A stretch of 64,000 bases of DNA from Schistocerca nitens (lineage: Eukaryota > Arthropoda > Insecta > Orthoptera > Acrididae): NCBI RefSeq assembly GCF_023898315.1, contig NC_064617.1:617821000-617884999 (forward strand), given 5' to 3'. Within the stretch, counting starts at the first letter, position 1; each line of letters begins with the position of its first letter. Shown one piece after another: positions 34,161-45,360 of this stretch. Made by a program: the position numbers and the translations under genes. A model generated the notes under the pieces. The model was not told where the DNA came from, ran no database searches, and saw only the letters and a program-made list of their open reading frames with translations.

Positions 34161-34863
34161 TGAAACACGTATGTATTAACAGCGATGGCGAGGCATGACA
34201 GAATCTCTGACCAGAGAGTTGTTTATCGTTGCTAGTCAGCGCTTGACCGCGCGAGAGTTCAGTTGCGAGTAGGATGTTGTGTGTAGCGAGTCGCGAGAGG
34301 AAGTTGCGAGTTGTACTCAGTCGGAGTGGTGTGTGTGGAGTCGGCGGGCGACGACATGGGTCTCTGGTCAAGGTTCGGGACGAGGTATAATGTTAAATAA
34401 GGTAATGAAGCAGCATTGCGCACATCTGATAATTTAATGTATGTTAATTGTAATTAATTTGTTCAAGAATTGCCCCAATAATAATTTTGTTTTCAAAGAA
34501 ATCGTTTTTAAGAAAAGAATCATTCCAATAGAAACAATATTTCCTATGATTTCCCTCCCAGAATCAATTTAGCAGATTAATTATTGCACAGGGCCTAAGG
34601 TCAGCGATGCTGCCCTATTATTGTGGGTTTAATGATTAATGTTCATTTCTCAATTTTTGTGTCGAGTTTACATTGGGCCATTATTTTTCAATATTTTTGT
34701 AGCGAAGGTACAGTCGCTTTTATTTCAATTTAACGATGTTTTGTGGGAGCTCAACAACATTTGGCTATATTCCCATTAACATTTCATTATTGTCATTTCA
34801 AAATTCTGCGGGGAGGTTACACTATTTAAATAATTGTCTTTAAAATTTTGCGGGGAGGTTACA
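34161..34863 (+). repeat. 5' LTR (703 bp)
   Basis: Starts TGAAACACGTATG and ends ggggaggttaca. It matches 46349-47050 apart from about eight small changes, including gaccagagagttg versus gaccagacttg. It contains a short internal direct repeat near the end (gcggggaggttaca occurs twice). Confidence 0.93.
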
Positions 34864-34865
34864 CT

Positions 34866-34884
34866 TGGCGACATCCGGACTAGG
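34866..34884 (+). promoter_or_regulatory. Primer-binding site
   Basis: TGGCGACATCCGGACT starts three bases after the LTR end, the position and TGG start expected for a tRNA primer site. The cognate tRNA is not assigned. Confidence 0.65.
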
Positions 34885-35093
34885 ATCGTATTTCTTTGAG
34901 AATCTTCTGAAAAATAGTCAGATATCTGCTCTTATTTACTAAAATATAATTAGCATTTGGCGCAACGCTTTTACTAATTTTGTGACTTTCTTTCCTCAGA
35001 TCATCGGCAATTCGTTGCTCTTTGTTGTACTTGTATTTGTTGAATTTTGCATTGTCTTTGTTTCATTTGTGAATAAGTGTGATTTGTGTAAAA

Positions 35094-38066
35094 ATGCCGC
35101 GAAAGACCATTAATAGTGAATCGTGAGGTATAATGAATGACATTACTGACTTAAACAACTTCACCGATAGTACTTGTGACACGCAGTGTAATGATGACAA
35201 TCCTGCGTTCACTGACAATCAGTGCGTTCCAACCACTAATGATGATTTTTATCTTAATGATGAACAAACGAACTCAATTGTGTCCTCTGTTAATTTGACG
35301 ACAATTGATGACGTGGGGCGCTCTATTGTAATGAGCGCTGCCCAGCTTAACACACCCGGTTTGGAAAATTCAAGTAACGTACAGACAAATTTTTCTAATG
35401 AAAATGAACAGTGTACTGAAAGTACGACGGATTCATTTAATTCGGAGGTAGTGACTAAAAGTGCGCATCCGATGGGCAAACTTTTTGGTGAATCACAGAA
35501 TGACCAAATGGTCACACAAAACGTGACAATTGCAGGTACGTCATCAAACAGCACAGTGAATAGAGTAGGTAATAATGGCTTGGATCAAATTATGGCAATA
35601 TTGCTACAACAAATTAATGAAAATTTCAAACAACAGAATGAAAGACAAGACAATAATAATGAAAATTTCTAACAACTTAATGAACATTTCATACAACTAG
35701 ATAAAAAACAAGACAATCTTAAAGAAGATCTCAAACAACAACTTAATGAAAATAACGAAAATCTCAAACAACAGCTTAACGAAAAATTAGACAACAATTC
35801 GAGACAGCTTAGTGAACAGATTAGAGCTGTTGCCGCGCAGTGTCATGACACTAAGGAACAATTACGTGTGGAAATTGAGGCTTGTGCTAGGAAAAGTAGC
35901 GAAGTAATTAGATCTGTTGCTCAAGAATGAAGGGATATGCAAACAACTACAACAGAAACACTTAGAGAGGAAATTAGTACAGTCGGTAAACAATGCTCTG
36001 AAAAAGCTACACAATTACGCGACGAGTTTAAACTAATGACAGCAGAACTTTCGCGCACAATGGATGCAAAGATAGACGCGAAATTCGACCAACAGAACAC
36101 TCAGATTGACGAACGTTTTAATCACCACATACAAAACAGTGATACGCGTTTCCGCAAATTTATACAGGATCAAAATAAAGTAAAACGTCAAGTCATGGAA
36201 ACAATCACTGCACAGAGACAGGAAGACAAACGTAAATTGTTCGCGAAAGCAAAAACATACGTAGACAACAATATTGCTACAGTGTCCGACGAAATTAATA
36301 CCATCAAACAGTCGAACACAGAATTACGTGACGAAATTTCCGATCTTAAATCGAAAACAGACAAATACACAACAGACTTTCTGACAGTGATAGACAGACT
36401 CGAACAATTAGAACTAACACATGATTCTGATGTCATTAAAGCAGACGTTAAAAAATTGAACGAAACCACACGTAAAATACAAAAACAAATTAATGCTTGT
36501 GACACTAAAACCGATGATCAGGTAAAAATACTGACTGAAAAATATGATGATTTGGCCAGTCGTATTGACGTTATTGAAAGTAATAATGACAGCAAATCAG
36601 ACGACACCTCACCGGTTTCATTTAATCAAACACCTGAATTTCAAAATCTACAACAGACAATCAATGAGATCGATTCATCTAATAACACCTTACTTAGAAA
36701 ATTGTCATGTTTACAGCAAGAGGTAACAGAGATAAAAAATCTTTCAGGGTTTAACACATCACAGCAGACGCCACTTAGTGAACATTTGTCAGACTCACGC
36801 AGCGCGTATAACTTGTGCAATCTACAGAGAGTACGGGACTTAGATTCAGAACAGACACAGACAAATAGATTCTCTTACAATACAGAACCTGTTCCGTCAT
36901 ACAGAGACGATAATTTCGATTACAAACATTTTCTATCAGTGAGAAAATTTAAAGTATTTAAAAATGAGAGAACACAGATTCACCCACTGGATTGGATACA
37001 ACAATTTAGCTTTGCTTTTCCACCGACTTGGCCCGTAACACATAAACTTGAATTTATTTGTAGTTTTTTGGAAGGCGAACCGGCAACTCGTATGAGACCG
37101 ATCGCGAGACAATGTTACTCGGTAGAAGAGTTTCAGAATGCTTTTCTGTCAGCGTATTGGTCGAAGACGACACAGCGCGGAATTAAAGATCAGTTAATTA
37201 GTTTACCAAATTATGAGAACTCAAATTTTCCCAGTGTGACGCAATTTTTTGAGCACATGTTGCAACAAAACCAGTACCTAAGTGAACCGTACAGTGAATC
37301 TGCACTTATTCAATTATGTGTCTCTAAATTACCACGATCATTAAGAGTGTCACTTCTAACGGGTCAGCAAAAAGAAAACATTTCGGCATTCAGAGATCTG
37401 TTACAGCTTTTGGAAGTACAGCAATCGGATTATTCCTTTGTAAACAAAAATTTTTCATATAATAACCAAGGTCAACATACATACAGCTATTACGATCAGC
37501 CACGTAATTTCAATAGTAAAGGTATTAGACGCTCCAGGAATGACAACCACCAGAACTTTAATAACAGACAAAATTTTAATTATCAGTATCGTCAAAATTA
37601 TCAGCAGCAGGAACCATATTTTAGTAACAATAGAGGTTTTTCACAACAACAGCAACAAAACCAGCCGGTTAGCATACCTAACCAACAATGTAATGCACAA
37701 GGTCAACCTAACTTTAATGTTTCGCCGCATGGACGTATAGTCCCTGGTACAACAAATAGTAACGCACGGCAGCAAAGGAACAACTACGTACAGAAAACAC
37801 AGTATTTCAATTCCTATCGCAATGCACCGTATAGGAATGACTATTACGACAGACGTAAAAATAATGAGGACAATTTTCAGCATACGTTTAATAACAGTCG
37901 GTCTTACCAGCAGCAAAATGATCAGCAACAACATATTCTCATGAATGAACCCGACAGTAGGTATCATCCAGAGCGTAATACGTCTGGAAGAAATAATAGA
38001 ACAGTTCAAATAGTCGAAATGCCACAGAATCGTCCTGACAATAATAACACGTCAGATAGAATTTGA
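35094..38066 (+). pseudogene. Gypsy Gag with in-frame stops
   Basis: One reading frame runs from a possible start at 35094 (MPRKTIN) to the TGA at 38064-38066, interrupted by TGA 35124-35126, TAA 35670-35672 and TGA 35928-35930. If 35094 is not the start, ATG 35133 is next. The order is a polar Asn/Thr-rich leader, then a very long coiled coil rich in Gln, Glu and Lys (about 35600-36750). A capsid-like core follows (LDWIQQF, HKLEFICSFLEGEPA, FQNAFLSAYWS, about 36950-37430), then a Gln/Asn-rich tail (37440-38066). I see no CCHC zinc knuckle. Gag would form the particle shell and bind RNA. Confidence 0.85.
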
Positions 38067-38159
38067 CTAGATACTGTACAGATCGCATCTTCCAGTAACA
38101 CAAGCACTACCTTTGACACACAAAACGTTGTTCACGAAAATGTAATTACTTTTGACGAC

Positions 38160-38996
38160 ATGAGAGACACTCTTTTACAGGAAAGACCAGTTGTTCAGAA
38201 AACTATTTCACACCCTGTCATCGAAATTAAAATTGGTTCATCGAAATTTTCAGCAGTAATCGATTCTGGGTCACCTATGTCAGTAATAAATGAAGAAACT
38301 TTCAACGAGTGTAACAAAGAGAATACCTATCCTACATTACCATTAGGCAAAACGAAAGTAAAAGGAGCAGTATCGAGTAAAGGAGTAGACGTTAAATTAC
38401 AGACACATTTATCATTTTGTATTGCAGGTCATACTTTTCACTCAAATTTTTGGATTGTTCCTTTATTGACAACAGACGTTATTTTAGGTACGAATTTTCT
38501 GGTACAACACGGCGTAGTTATTGACTTTCAGAATTCCTATTTAATGTTGAAGGATGAAAATATACAATTGGCTATAGAATTTCAGCACTCACTATCTGCG
38601 GAAGAACAAACAATTAATCGCACAGAGGTCATTTCCGTATCACGTAACATAAACTGCAATTCCACATTATTCACAGATACGTACGTACACAACTATAATA
38701 TTCCAGACGAAGCTGATTATGATGTAATGCAGATAATTTCTGACAAGGTTAAACAGAGCAGTGCAAATACAGACGACGAACGCACTCAACTACACAAAAT
38801 TCTTTTACAGCAAGCTCCAGTTTTTGACAACATTCCTGGTACTATGTCCGGTTTTATGTATGAATTTCAAGTCAAACAGCATGATACATTTAAAGCCAAG
38901 CATTACCCCATTCCATACATAGAGAACAGGTTAAGAAAGAATTGCAGGATATGCTTGACCAAGGAATTATTGAACCAGCAGTTAGTCCGTACATAA
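38160..38996 (+). pseudogene. Retropepsin and start of RT (Gypsy Pol)
   Basis: In the same frame as gag, beyond the TGA at 38064. The protease core is SAVIDSGSPMSVI (catalytic Asp codon at 38262) with the second block DVILGTNFLVQHGVVIDF. It then runs into the linker before RT (FDNIPGTMSGFMYEFQVK) and HYPIPYIENRLRK, where a frameshift near 38940 moves RT into another frame. The final residues before the stop at 38996 are therefore out of frame. Gag and protease sharing one frame across a single TGA could mean stop readthrough or simple decay. Confidence 0.8.
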
Positions 38997-39607
38997 ACCC
39001 GCTACATATTGTTAAGAACAAAGATGGCTCACTTCGCCTCGTACTTGATTCACGTCACATCAATGACATAATTATTAATGAAACAGATCGACCACAGACA
39101 TTAGAGGAACTTTTACAGAAATTTCACGGTACTGCTATTTATTCTACATTAGATCTGAAATCGGGATTTTGGCAAATTCAGCTCCATCCGAACTGCAGAA
39201 AGTACACAGCTTTTCTCTGTTTTGGTGACTGTTATCAATTTTGTAAATTACCATTCGGCTTAACTATTTCTTCTGCAGCTTTTATTCGCGGTTTAAACAC
39301 AATACTTCCGACAGAACTTAAAGACAGAATCACGACGTACATAGATGACATTCTTATCGCAGAAGCTAACTGGTCTGAACACAATATGATTCTTGAACGA
39401 CTGTTGCAAACTTTTCGTGCGCAAGGACTCACAGTTAATCTCAGTAAATCGCACTTTGGTAAAACTTCTATAAAATTTCTTGGACATGTAATTTCAGCAG
39501 AAGGCATTGCGCCTGATCCGGAAAAACTTCAAGCTTTACGTGATATTACTGTTCCTACAACGAAGAAACAACTACGCAGTTTTTTGGGATTAATTAACTT
39601 TTCATAA
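38942..39607 (+). pseudogene. Gypsy reverse transcriptase
   Basis: The RT palm and fingers are readable: GIIEPAVSPYINPLHIVKNK, LRLVLDSRHIN, STLDLKSGFWQI (first Asp), FCKLPFGLTISSAAF, and the active site YIDD at 39338-39349. GLTVNLSKSHFG, FLGHVIS and LRSFLGLINF follow. All catalytic aspartates are present. The block is entered by a frameshift from the protease frame and left by another at about 39600. It makes cDNA from the element RNA inside the particle. Confidence 0.88.
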
Positions 39608-39650
39608 ATTTATTCATCACTCTGCTTTAGACACACCTAGATTATGTCAA

Positions 39651-40196
39651 TTGACAGGTAAAAACACTATTTGGTCCTGGGATAGGCAAGCACATTCTGA
39701 ATTTATGAACCTGAAACATGCTTTGTTGAATGCACCACTTTTATCACACCTAGATCTTACGAGAAATTTTTCCATTGCCACCGACAGTTCCAACACCGCT
39801 TTAGGCGTACATATTTTCCAGGAAATTGAAGAAGATGGCTCTACAGTAATTAAAAACATCGCATTTGCAAGTCGCATTCTGTCACCTGCTGAACGAAATT
39901 ATTCTGTTACAGAACTGGAAACATTATGTGTTGTATGGGCATTTACGAGATTTAGGCACTTTCTTTATGGCAGACATACCACCGTATACACAGACCACAG
40001 AGCGATACAATTTTTACTTTCAGCTAAATTTACTCACGACAGATGAAGCAGGTGGAAGCTTTATTTACGGGAATTTAATTTCACAATTGTTCATATTCCC
40101 GGCACACAAAATGTTATAGCAGACGTACTATCTCGTTCTCTCAGCAACAATCAGCAAGACATCGCCACCAACTTCTGCAAAGCAAATTTCAGCGTC
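39651..40196 (+). pseudogene. Gypsy RNase H
   Basis: Follows RT after a frameshift. The domain shows NFSIATDSSNTALG (first Asp), SPAERNYSVTELETLCVVWA (catalytic Glu region), and YTDHRAIQFLL with DVLSRS further on. A TGA at 40044-40046 interrupts the frame within the conserved block after TDHRAI; the same frame then continues. It would degrade RNA in the RNA-DNA hybrid. Confidence 0.8.
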
Positions 40197-40894
40197 ATGT
40201 ACATTCAACAAGTTGCATTTGAAAATTTTATTTCGTCGTCATTACAGGACATAGCAAAAGAGCAGAATAAAGACAACGTGTGGAAAGAAATTAAACACCT
40301 TTGGCAAGATAAGAATAATGTTACGATTAGAAACCATTACACTGTACGCAATGACATTCTGTTTCGCCGCTCTCATCCTGACAGCAATAATTGGTTATTA
40401 TGCATTCCTGATGAGCTTGTTAACAAATTAATCTGGTATACTCATTTAAGTTACGCACATTACGGAACCAGAAAATGTTTTCTTATACTGAGACAAAACT
40501 GTTATTTTGCCAACATGGAGAAATGTATACGACGAGTTTTAGCGTCATGTAAAATCTGCCAGAAAGCTAAGTCAGACACAACTTCACATATTCCTCCATG
40601 ATATCCCATTGTACCTGTTAAATTAAGACATATGGCCGCTGTAGACATTTTTGGTCCAATTCCGAGAACTAATAGAGGTTTCTGCTACATCTTTGTCGCT
40701 GTTGAACTCACTTCAAAATTTGTTACCTTCACTCCGTTACGCAAAGCTACTGCTAAAACCGTTTCGAAAGCATTTGTAAAGCATTTTCTATTTCATGTAG
40801 GGCATGTGTTGAAAGTAATTTCCGATAATGGATCACAATTTCGTTCTGCTATATGGACACGTATGTTACGAACTAGAAACATTTCTCCGATCTA

Positions 40895-42316
40895 CACTCC
40901 TGGAAATGGAAAAAAGAACACATTGACACCGGTGTGTCAGACCCACCATACTTGCTCCGGACACTGCGAGAGGGCTGTACAAGCAATGATCACACGCACG
41001 ACACAGCGGACACACCAGGAACCGCGGTGTTGGCCGTCGAATGGCGCTAGCTGCGCAGCATTTGTGCACCGCCGCCGTCAGTGTCAGCCAGTTTGCCGTG
41101 GCATACGGAGCTCCATCGCAGTCTTTAACACTGGTAGCATGCCGCGACAGCGTGGACGTGAACCGTATGTGCAGCTGACGGACTTTGAGCGAGGGCGTAT
41201 AGTGGGCATGCGGGAGGCCGGGTGGACGTACCGCCGAATTGCTCAACACGTGGGGCGTGAGGTCTCCACAGTACATCGATGTTGTCGCCAGTGGTCGGCG
41301 GAAGGTGCACGTGCCCGTCGACCTGGGACCGGACCGCAGCGACGCACGGATGCACGGCAAGACCGTAGGATCCTACGCAGTGCCGTAGGGGACCGCACCG
41401 CCACTTCCCAGCAAATTAGGGACACTGTTGCTCCTGGGGTATCGGCGAGGACCATTCGCAACCGTCTCCATGAAGCTGGGCTACGGTCCCGCACACCGTT
41501 AGGCCGTCTTCCGCTCACGCCCCAACATCGTGCAGCCCGCCTCCAGTGGTGTCGCGACAGGCGTGAATGGAGGGACGAATGGAGACGTGTCGTCTTCAGC
41601 GATGAGAGTCGCTTCTCCCTTGGTGCCAATGATGGTCGTATGCGTGTTTGGCGCCGTGCAGGTGAGCGCCACAATCAGGACTGCATACGACCGAGGCACA
41701 CAGGGCCAACACCCGGCATCATGGTGTGGGGAGCGATCGCCTACACTGGCCGTACACCACTGGTGATCGTCGAGGGGACACTGAATAGTGCACGGTACAT
41801 CCAAACCGTCATCGAACCCATCGTTCTACCATTCCTAGACCGGCAAGGGAACTTGCTGTTCCAACAGGACAATGCACGTCCGCATGTATCCCGTGCCACC
41901 CAACGTGCTCTAGAAGGTGTAAGTCAACTACCCTGGCCAGCAAGATCTCCGGATCTGTCCCCCATTGAGCATGTTTGGGACTGGATGAAGCGTCGTCTCA
42001 CGCGGTCTGCACGTCCAGCACGAACGCTGGTCCAACTGAGGCGCCAGGTGGAAATGGCATGGCAAGCCGTTCCACAGGACTACATCCAGCATCTCTACGA
42101 TCGTCTCCATGGGAGAACAGCAGCCTGCATTGCTGCGAAAGGTGGATATACACTGTACTAGTGCCGACATTGTGCATGCTCTGTTGCCCGTGTCTATGTG
42201 CCTGTGGTTCTGTCAGTGTGATCATGTGATGTATCTGACCCCAGGAATGTGTCAATAAAGTTTCCCCTTCCTGGGACAATGAATTCACGGTGTTCTTATT
42301 TCAATTTCCAGGAGTG
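40895..42316 (+). mobile_element. Tc1-like DNA transposon, copy 2 (1422 bp, intact)
   Basis: TA duplications lie at 40893-40894 and 42317-42318. The inverted repeats are CACTCCTGGAAATGG at the left and TTTCCAGGAGTG at the right, about 27 bp with two mismatches. Subterminal copies of an attgacac...gtcaga arrangement lie inside both ends. The length equals that of the other two copies, and an aataaa lies near 42254. The insertion is younger than the already young gypsy host. It carries an uninterrupted transposase frame. Confidence 0.96.
41139..42161 (+). CDS. Tc1-like DDE transposase, apparently intact
   Basis: A 340-residue protein, the usual Tc1 size. Residues 10-60 form an HTH (LTDFERGRIVGM, then YRRIAQHVG and STVHR); a second HTH-like region follows to about residue 115 (ISARTIRNRL-like). 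The catalytic residues are D155 (FSDES), D244 (QQDNARPH) and E277 (SPIEHVWD). The D-to-E gap holds 32 residues rather than the 34 of typical Tc1. The start at MPRQRG was preferred over upstream in-frame codons, because those lie in the inverted-repeat leader and in integrase sequence. The enzyme should bind the ends and move the element into TA sites. It is the best candidate for a working protein in this window. Confidence 0.93.
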   Translation: MPRQRGREPYVQLTDFERGRIVGMREAGWTYRRIAQHVGREVSTVHRCCRQWSAEGARARRPGTGPQRRTDARQDRRILRSAVGDRTATSQQIRDTVAPGVSARTIRNRLHEAGLRSRTPLGRLPLTPQHRAARLQWCRDRREWRDEWRRVVFSDESRFSLGANDGRMRVWRRAGERHNQDCIRPRHTGPTPGIMVWGAIAYTGRTPLVIVEGTLNSARYIQTVIEPIVLPFLDRQGNLLFQQDNARPHVSRATQRALEGVSQLPWPARSPDLSPIEHVWDWMKRRLTRSARPARTLVQLRRQVEMAWQAVPQDYIQHLYDRLHGRTAACIAAKGGYTLY

Positions 42317-42910
42317 TATATATATCCAAGTACCATGCTTCTTGGAACCCTTGTGAACGATTAATGAAAGAAATTGGTAAACTGTGTAGAATATACTGCC
42401 ACAAAAGACATATTGATTGGGACACACACATATTCTCATTCCAAGATGTAATTAATTCCATTCCAAATGAATCCACTATGCTATCTCCGTCTGTTATACT
42501 GAAAAATATTGAACCACCTAACAAAATTACAGAATTAGTAAACTTTCCTACATCTCGTCGATTACGACACCACGAAATAATCGACATTACGCTGAACAAC
42601 ATCAAACGTGCCGCAGAGAGCCGGAGAAGACAGCAAAAACAGGTTTGTACACACCGTGACTTTCACATTGGACAGAAAATATTAGTACGTACACACTATT
42701 TATACAACAAAGGAAAAGGTAGGTGCAGTAAATTTGAACTTCTATACGCAGGTCCATATCGGATTCGCAGCATTCCTCACCCCAATGTTGTACACGTCGA
42801 AACTTTGAGAACCAGAAAATCCAAAGGCAACCACCATTGGTCAAACATCAAGCCTTTTATTGAATGAAGACACTTTATGATTTAACATGCTATAATGCCA
42901 TTTTGCTAGT

Positions 42911-43220
42911 TTTATGATCACTTATGCAATTATATTCACATGTCTAATTACTGATGATTATCGTATTTTTTCTTGGCAAGCGCCCGGCAAGGTAAGGTCA
43001 GCAGGTCGCTCTTCTTGTCGTTACACATCAGACCGTGCATATTTTTCCAGATGAATTTACACATTTTATGACCACTTATGCAATTATATTTATGTGACTA
43101 CTTATTGATGATTATCGTATTTTTTCTTGGCAAGTGCCCGGCAAGGTAAGGTTAGCAGGTCGCTCTTCTTGTCGTTACATATCAGACTGCGCACATTTTT
43201 TCCAGAGAAACTTACGTATC
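42911..43220 (+). repeat. Tandem repeat, 154-bp period
   Basis: A unit containing cttggcaagygcccggcaagg and gcaggtcgctcttcttgtcg occurs twice in tandem with a 154-bp period. The start of a third unit (ttatgcaatg) follows near 43228. The copies are about 85-90 percent identical. Confidence 0.85.
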
Positions 43221-44670
43221 TTATGAATAATTATGCAATGTTATCTAGTGACATATTAATTTTATTAAATTTTGTCTCCATTAAGGTCTTTAATTCTCGC
43301 CTCTATTAACTACACAGCATACAAGCTGAACACAACGAACGTCACATTTTTTGTCTTTCTTAGGTATATACGATTGTTTCATGTTTTGTTTGTATGCACT
43401 ATGAAATAGTTAAGATATAGCAAATACCAGTTGACTTTGACATTTTGCCTTATGATATCTCAACATCGTGACTACTTTACTGTTACACTGTGATACACTG
43501 AGTACATTTTTTGCCTCTGAACACTGTATAAGTTTTTCACATATTACGTTTTCTGTCATGTTATGCTGTATGCTTAATTATGTTACCATAAACCAGTCAT
43601 TATTAAATGAGTATATGATTTAAATGCAAGACATTAATCTCTGTTCATCAATTTCAGAAAGAAATGATGCGTGAAAGAAATAAATTAAACAGAAATGGAA
43701 TTTCACCTTCGGAATGATCGAAAGAAAATGCAAACCTCGTGAGGAAGAGTAAATGGATCAGGATTAACAAGCATTAACAAGAATATACTATACACATCGT
43801 TGAATAGCAGTCTTAACTAATTTTTTCTTTCAGAATACAAGGCGATTGATGCAGGCTGTCAGACAGAACTACACATCTTAGTTTTAGTGATGGAATACGC
43901 TAGAGATAAGGAATAGTTTTGTAATGAGTAATGAAGTGATTTTTTCTTGCAGATGATAATGAAGAATAATGATGAAGAATATGCTACTATAGATAATGAA
44001 GTCTTTTTCTTTACAGGTGATGATAATAATGGAGTTATGATAATATAGATAATGAAGTGATGGATAATGAAGTTTTTTCTTTACAGATGAGGATAATGTG
44101 GAAGTTATGTATTCATGCTATGTAGTTATTTAAGTATTTGTTGCAGTTCGCTTTGACAGCAGGTGTTACATTGCATAGTATAATGACTGACGGTTTTGGA
44201 AAGGACAGCTATGGAACACATCTTTATACACATTTCACTACCTGTTAATTCGAAGTTCACTACTTTTCAGCATAAAATGCGTTTCTTCTTTCAGCTTAAT
44301 AATCCATTTTTCTTATATATTTTTGCAGGAGAAATTATTTATGAAATTAATGTGCTATAAGCAGTTGTTCATTTAACCCATGTCATTTATGAATGTGCTC
44401 ACATATACTCTACTTGTCATAATCTTGCTACAGCTGACTCATGACGAATGACGTTACACATTTTCATTTACTGCAACAACCCAAAAGCAATTTTTTTTCT
44501 CTTTCCCTTGTAATTACCCAACGCAATGCATTGCCAAAAAAAAAAAATAAAAAAAGTATTACCAGTCCCAAATAATGCTACTGGTTTAAGAGAGTTCTGA
44601 GTAATACTGATTAGCTCTGAATAGTATGTCACTTGAATAATGAATGCATAAATACTATGCACATAATTTC

Positions 44671-45148
44671 ATTACTGTATTGAGATGACCAATGATTAAT
44701 TAATAATGCTTTGTAACTGGGAAATGAATGCTACTGATTGCTATATTGAGATGATCAATGATTAATTAATAATGCTTTGTAACTGGGAAATTAATGCTAC
44801 TGATTACTATATTGAGATGATCAATGATTAATTAATAATGCTTTGTAACTGAGAAATGAATGCTAATGCTACTGATTACTGTATTGAGATGACCAATGAT
44901 TAATTAATAATGCTTTGTAACTGGGAAATGAATGCTACTAATTACTGTATTGGGATGACCAATGATTAATTAATAATGCTTTGTAACTGGGAAATGAATG
45001 ATTAATGAATAATGCTTTGTAACTGAGAAATGAATGCTAATGCTACTAATTACTGTATTGAGATGACCAGTGATTAATAAATAATGCTTTGTAACTGGGA
45101 AATGAATGCTACTAATTACTGTATTGGGATGACCAACGATTAATTATC
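44671..45148 (+). repeat. Tandem array, about 66-bp unit, 7-8 copies
   Basis: The unit holds gagatgaccaatgattaatt followed by aataatgctttgtaactggg. Copies vary by small insertions (an extra aatgctaatg) and one internally shortened unit near 45000. The array lies in the 3' non-coding region of the gypsy element. Confidence 0.9.
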
Positions 45149-45185
45149 AACATTATTCTGTAATACTATGTTATTGACTACCTCC

Positions 45186-45360
45186 TGTTTTAAGTAATGA
45201 CTTCTGATGATTTGTAATTATGCAATGAATTTGAATGTTCTCTGTAAAACGAATGACTTCTGATGATTTGTAATTAGGCAACGAATTTCAATGTTCTCTG
45301 TAAAACGAATGATTTCTATGATTTATAATTAGGCAATGAATGCCAATGTTCTCTGTAAAA
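45186..45360 (+). repeat. Tandem repeat, about 58-bp unit, 3 copies
   Basis: Three consecutive units containing cttctgatgatttgtaatta and aatgttctctgtaaaa. Confidence 0.85.

Larger units (their letters stand above)
40197..42867 (+). pseudogene. Gypsy integrase split by Tc1-like copy 2
   Basis: The HHCC zinc domain is at about 40440-40580 (H..H spacing in HLSYAHYGTRK, CKICQK). A TGA at 40599-40601 follows. The catalytic core keeps MAAVDIFGP (first Asp) and VISDNGSQF (second Asp). The transposon lies at 40895-42316. Beyond it are NPCERLMKEIG (the third catalytic residue, Glu, at about 42347-42349) and a C-terminal domain ending NHHWSNIKPFIE (42867). Both halves retain the expected catalytic residues, so the insertion is the main break. 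Integrase joins cDNA to the host chromosome. Confidence 0.87.

Noticed and set aside
44671..45148. Possible CRISPR-like array
   Set aside because: The repeats are direct tandem units of about 66 bp without unique spacers, in the 3' region of a eukaryotic retrotransposon.
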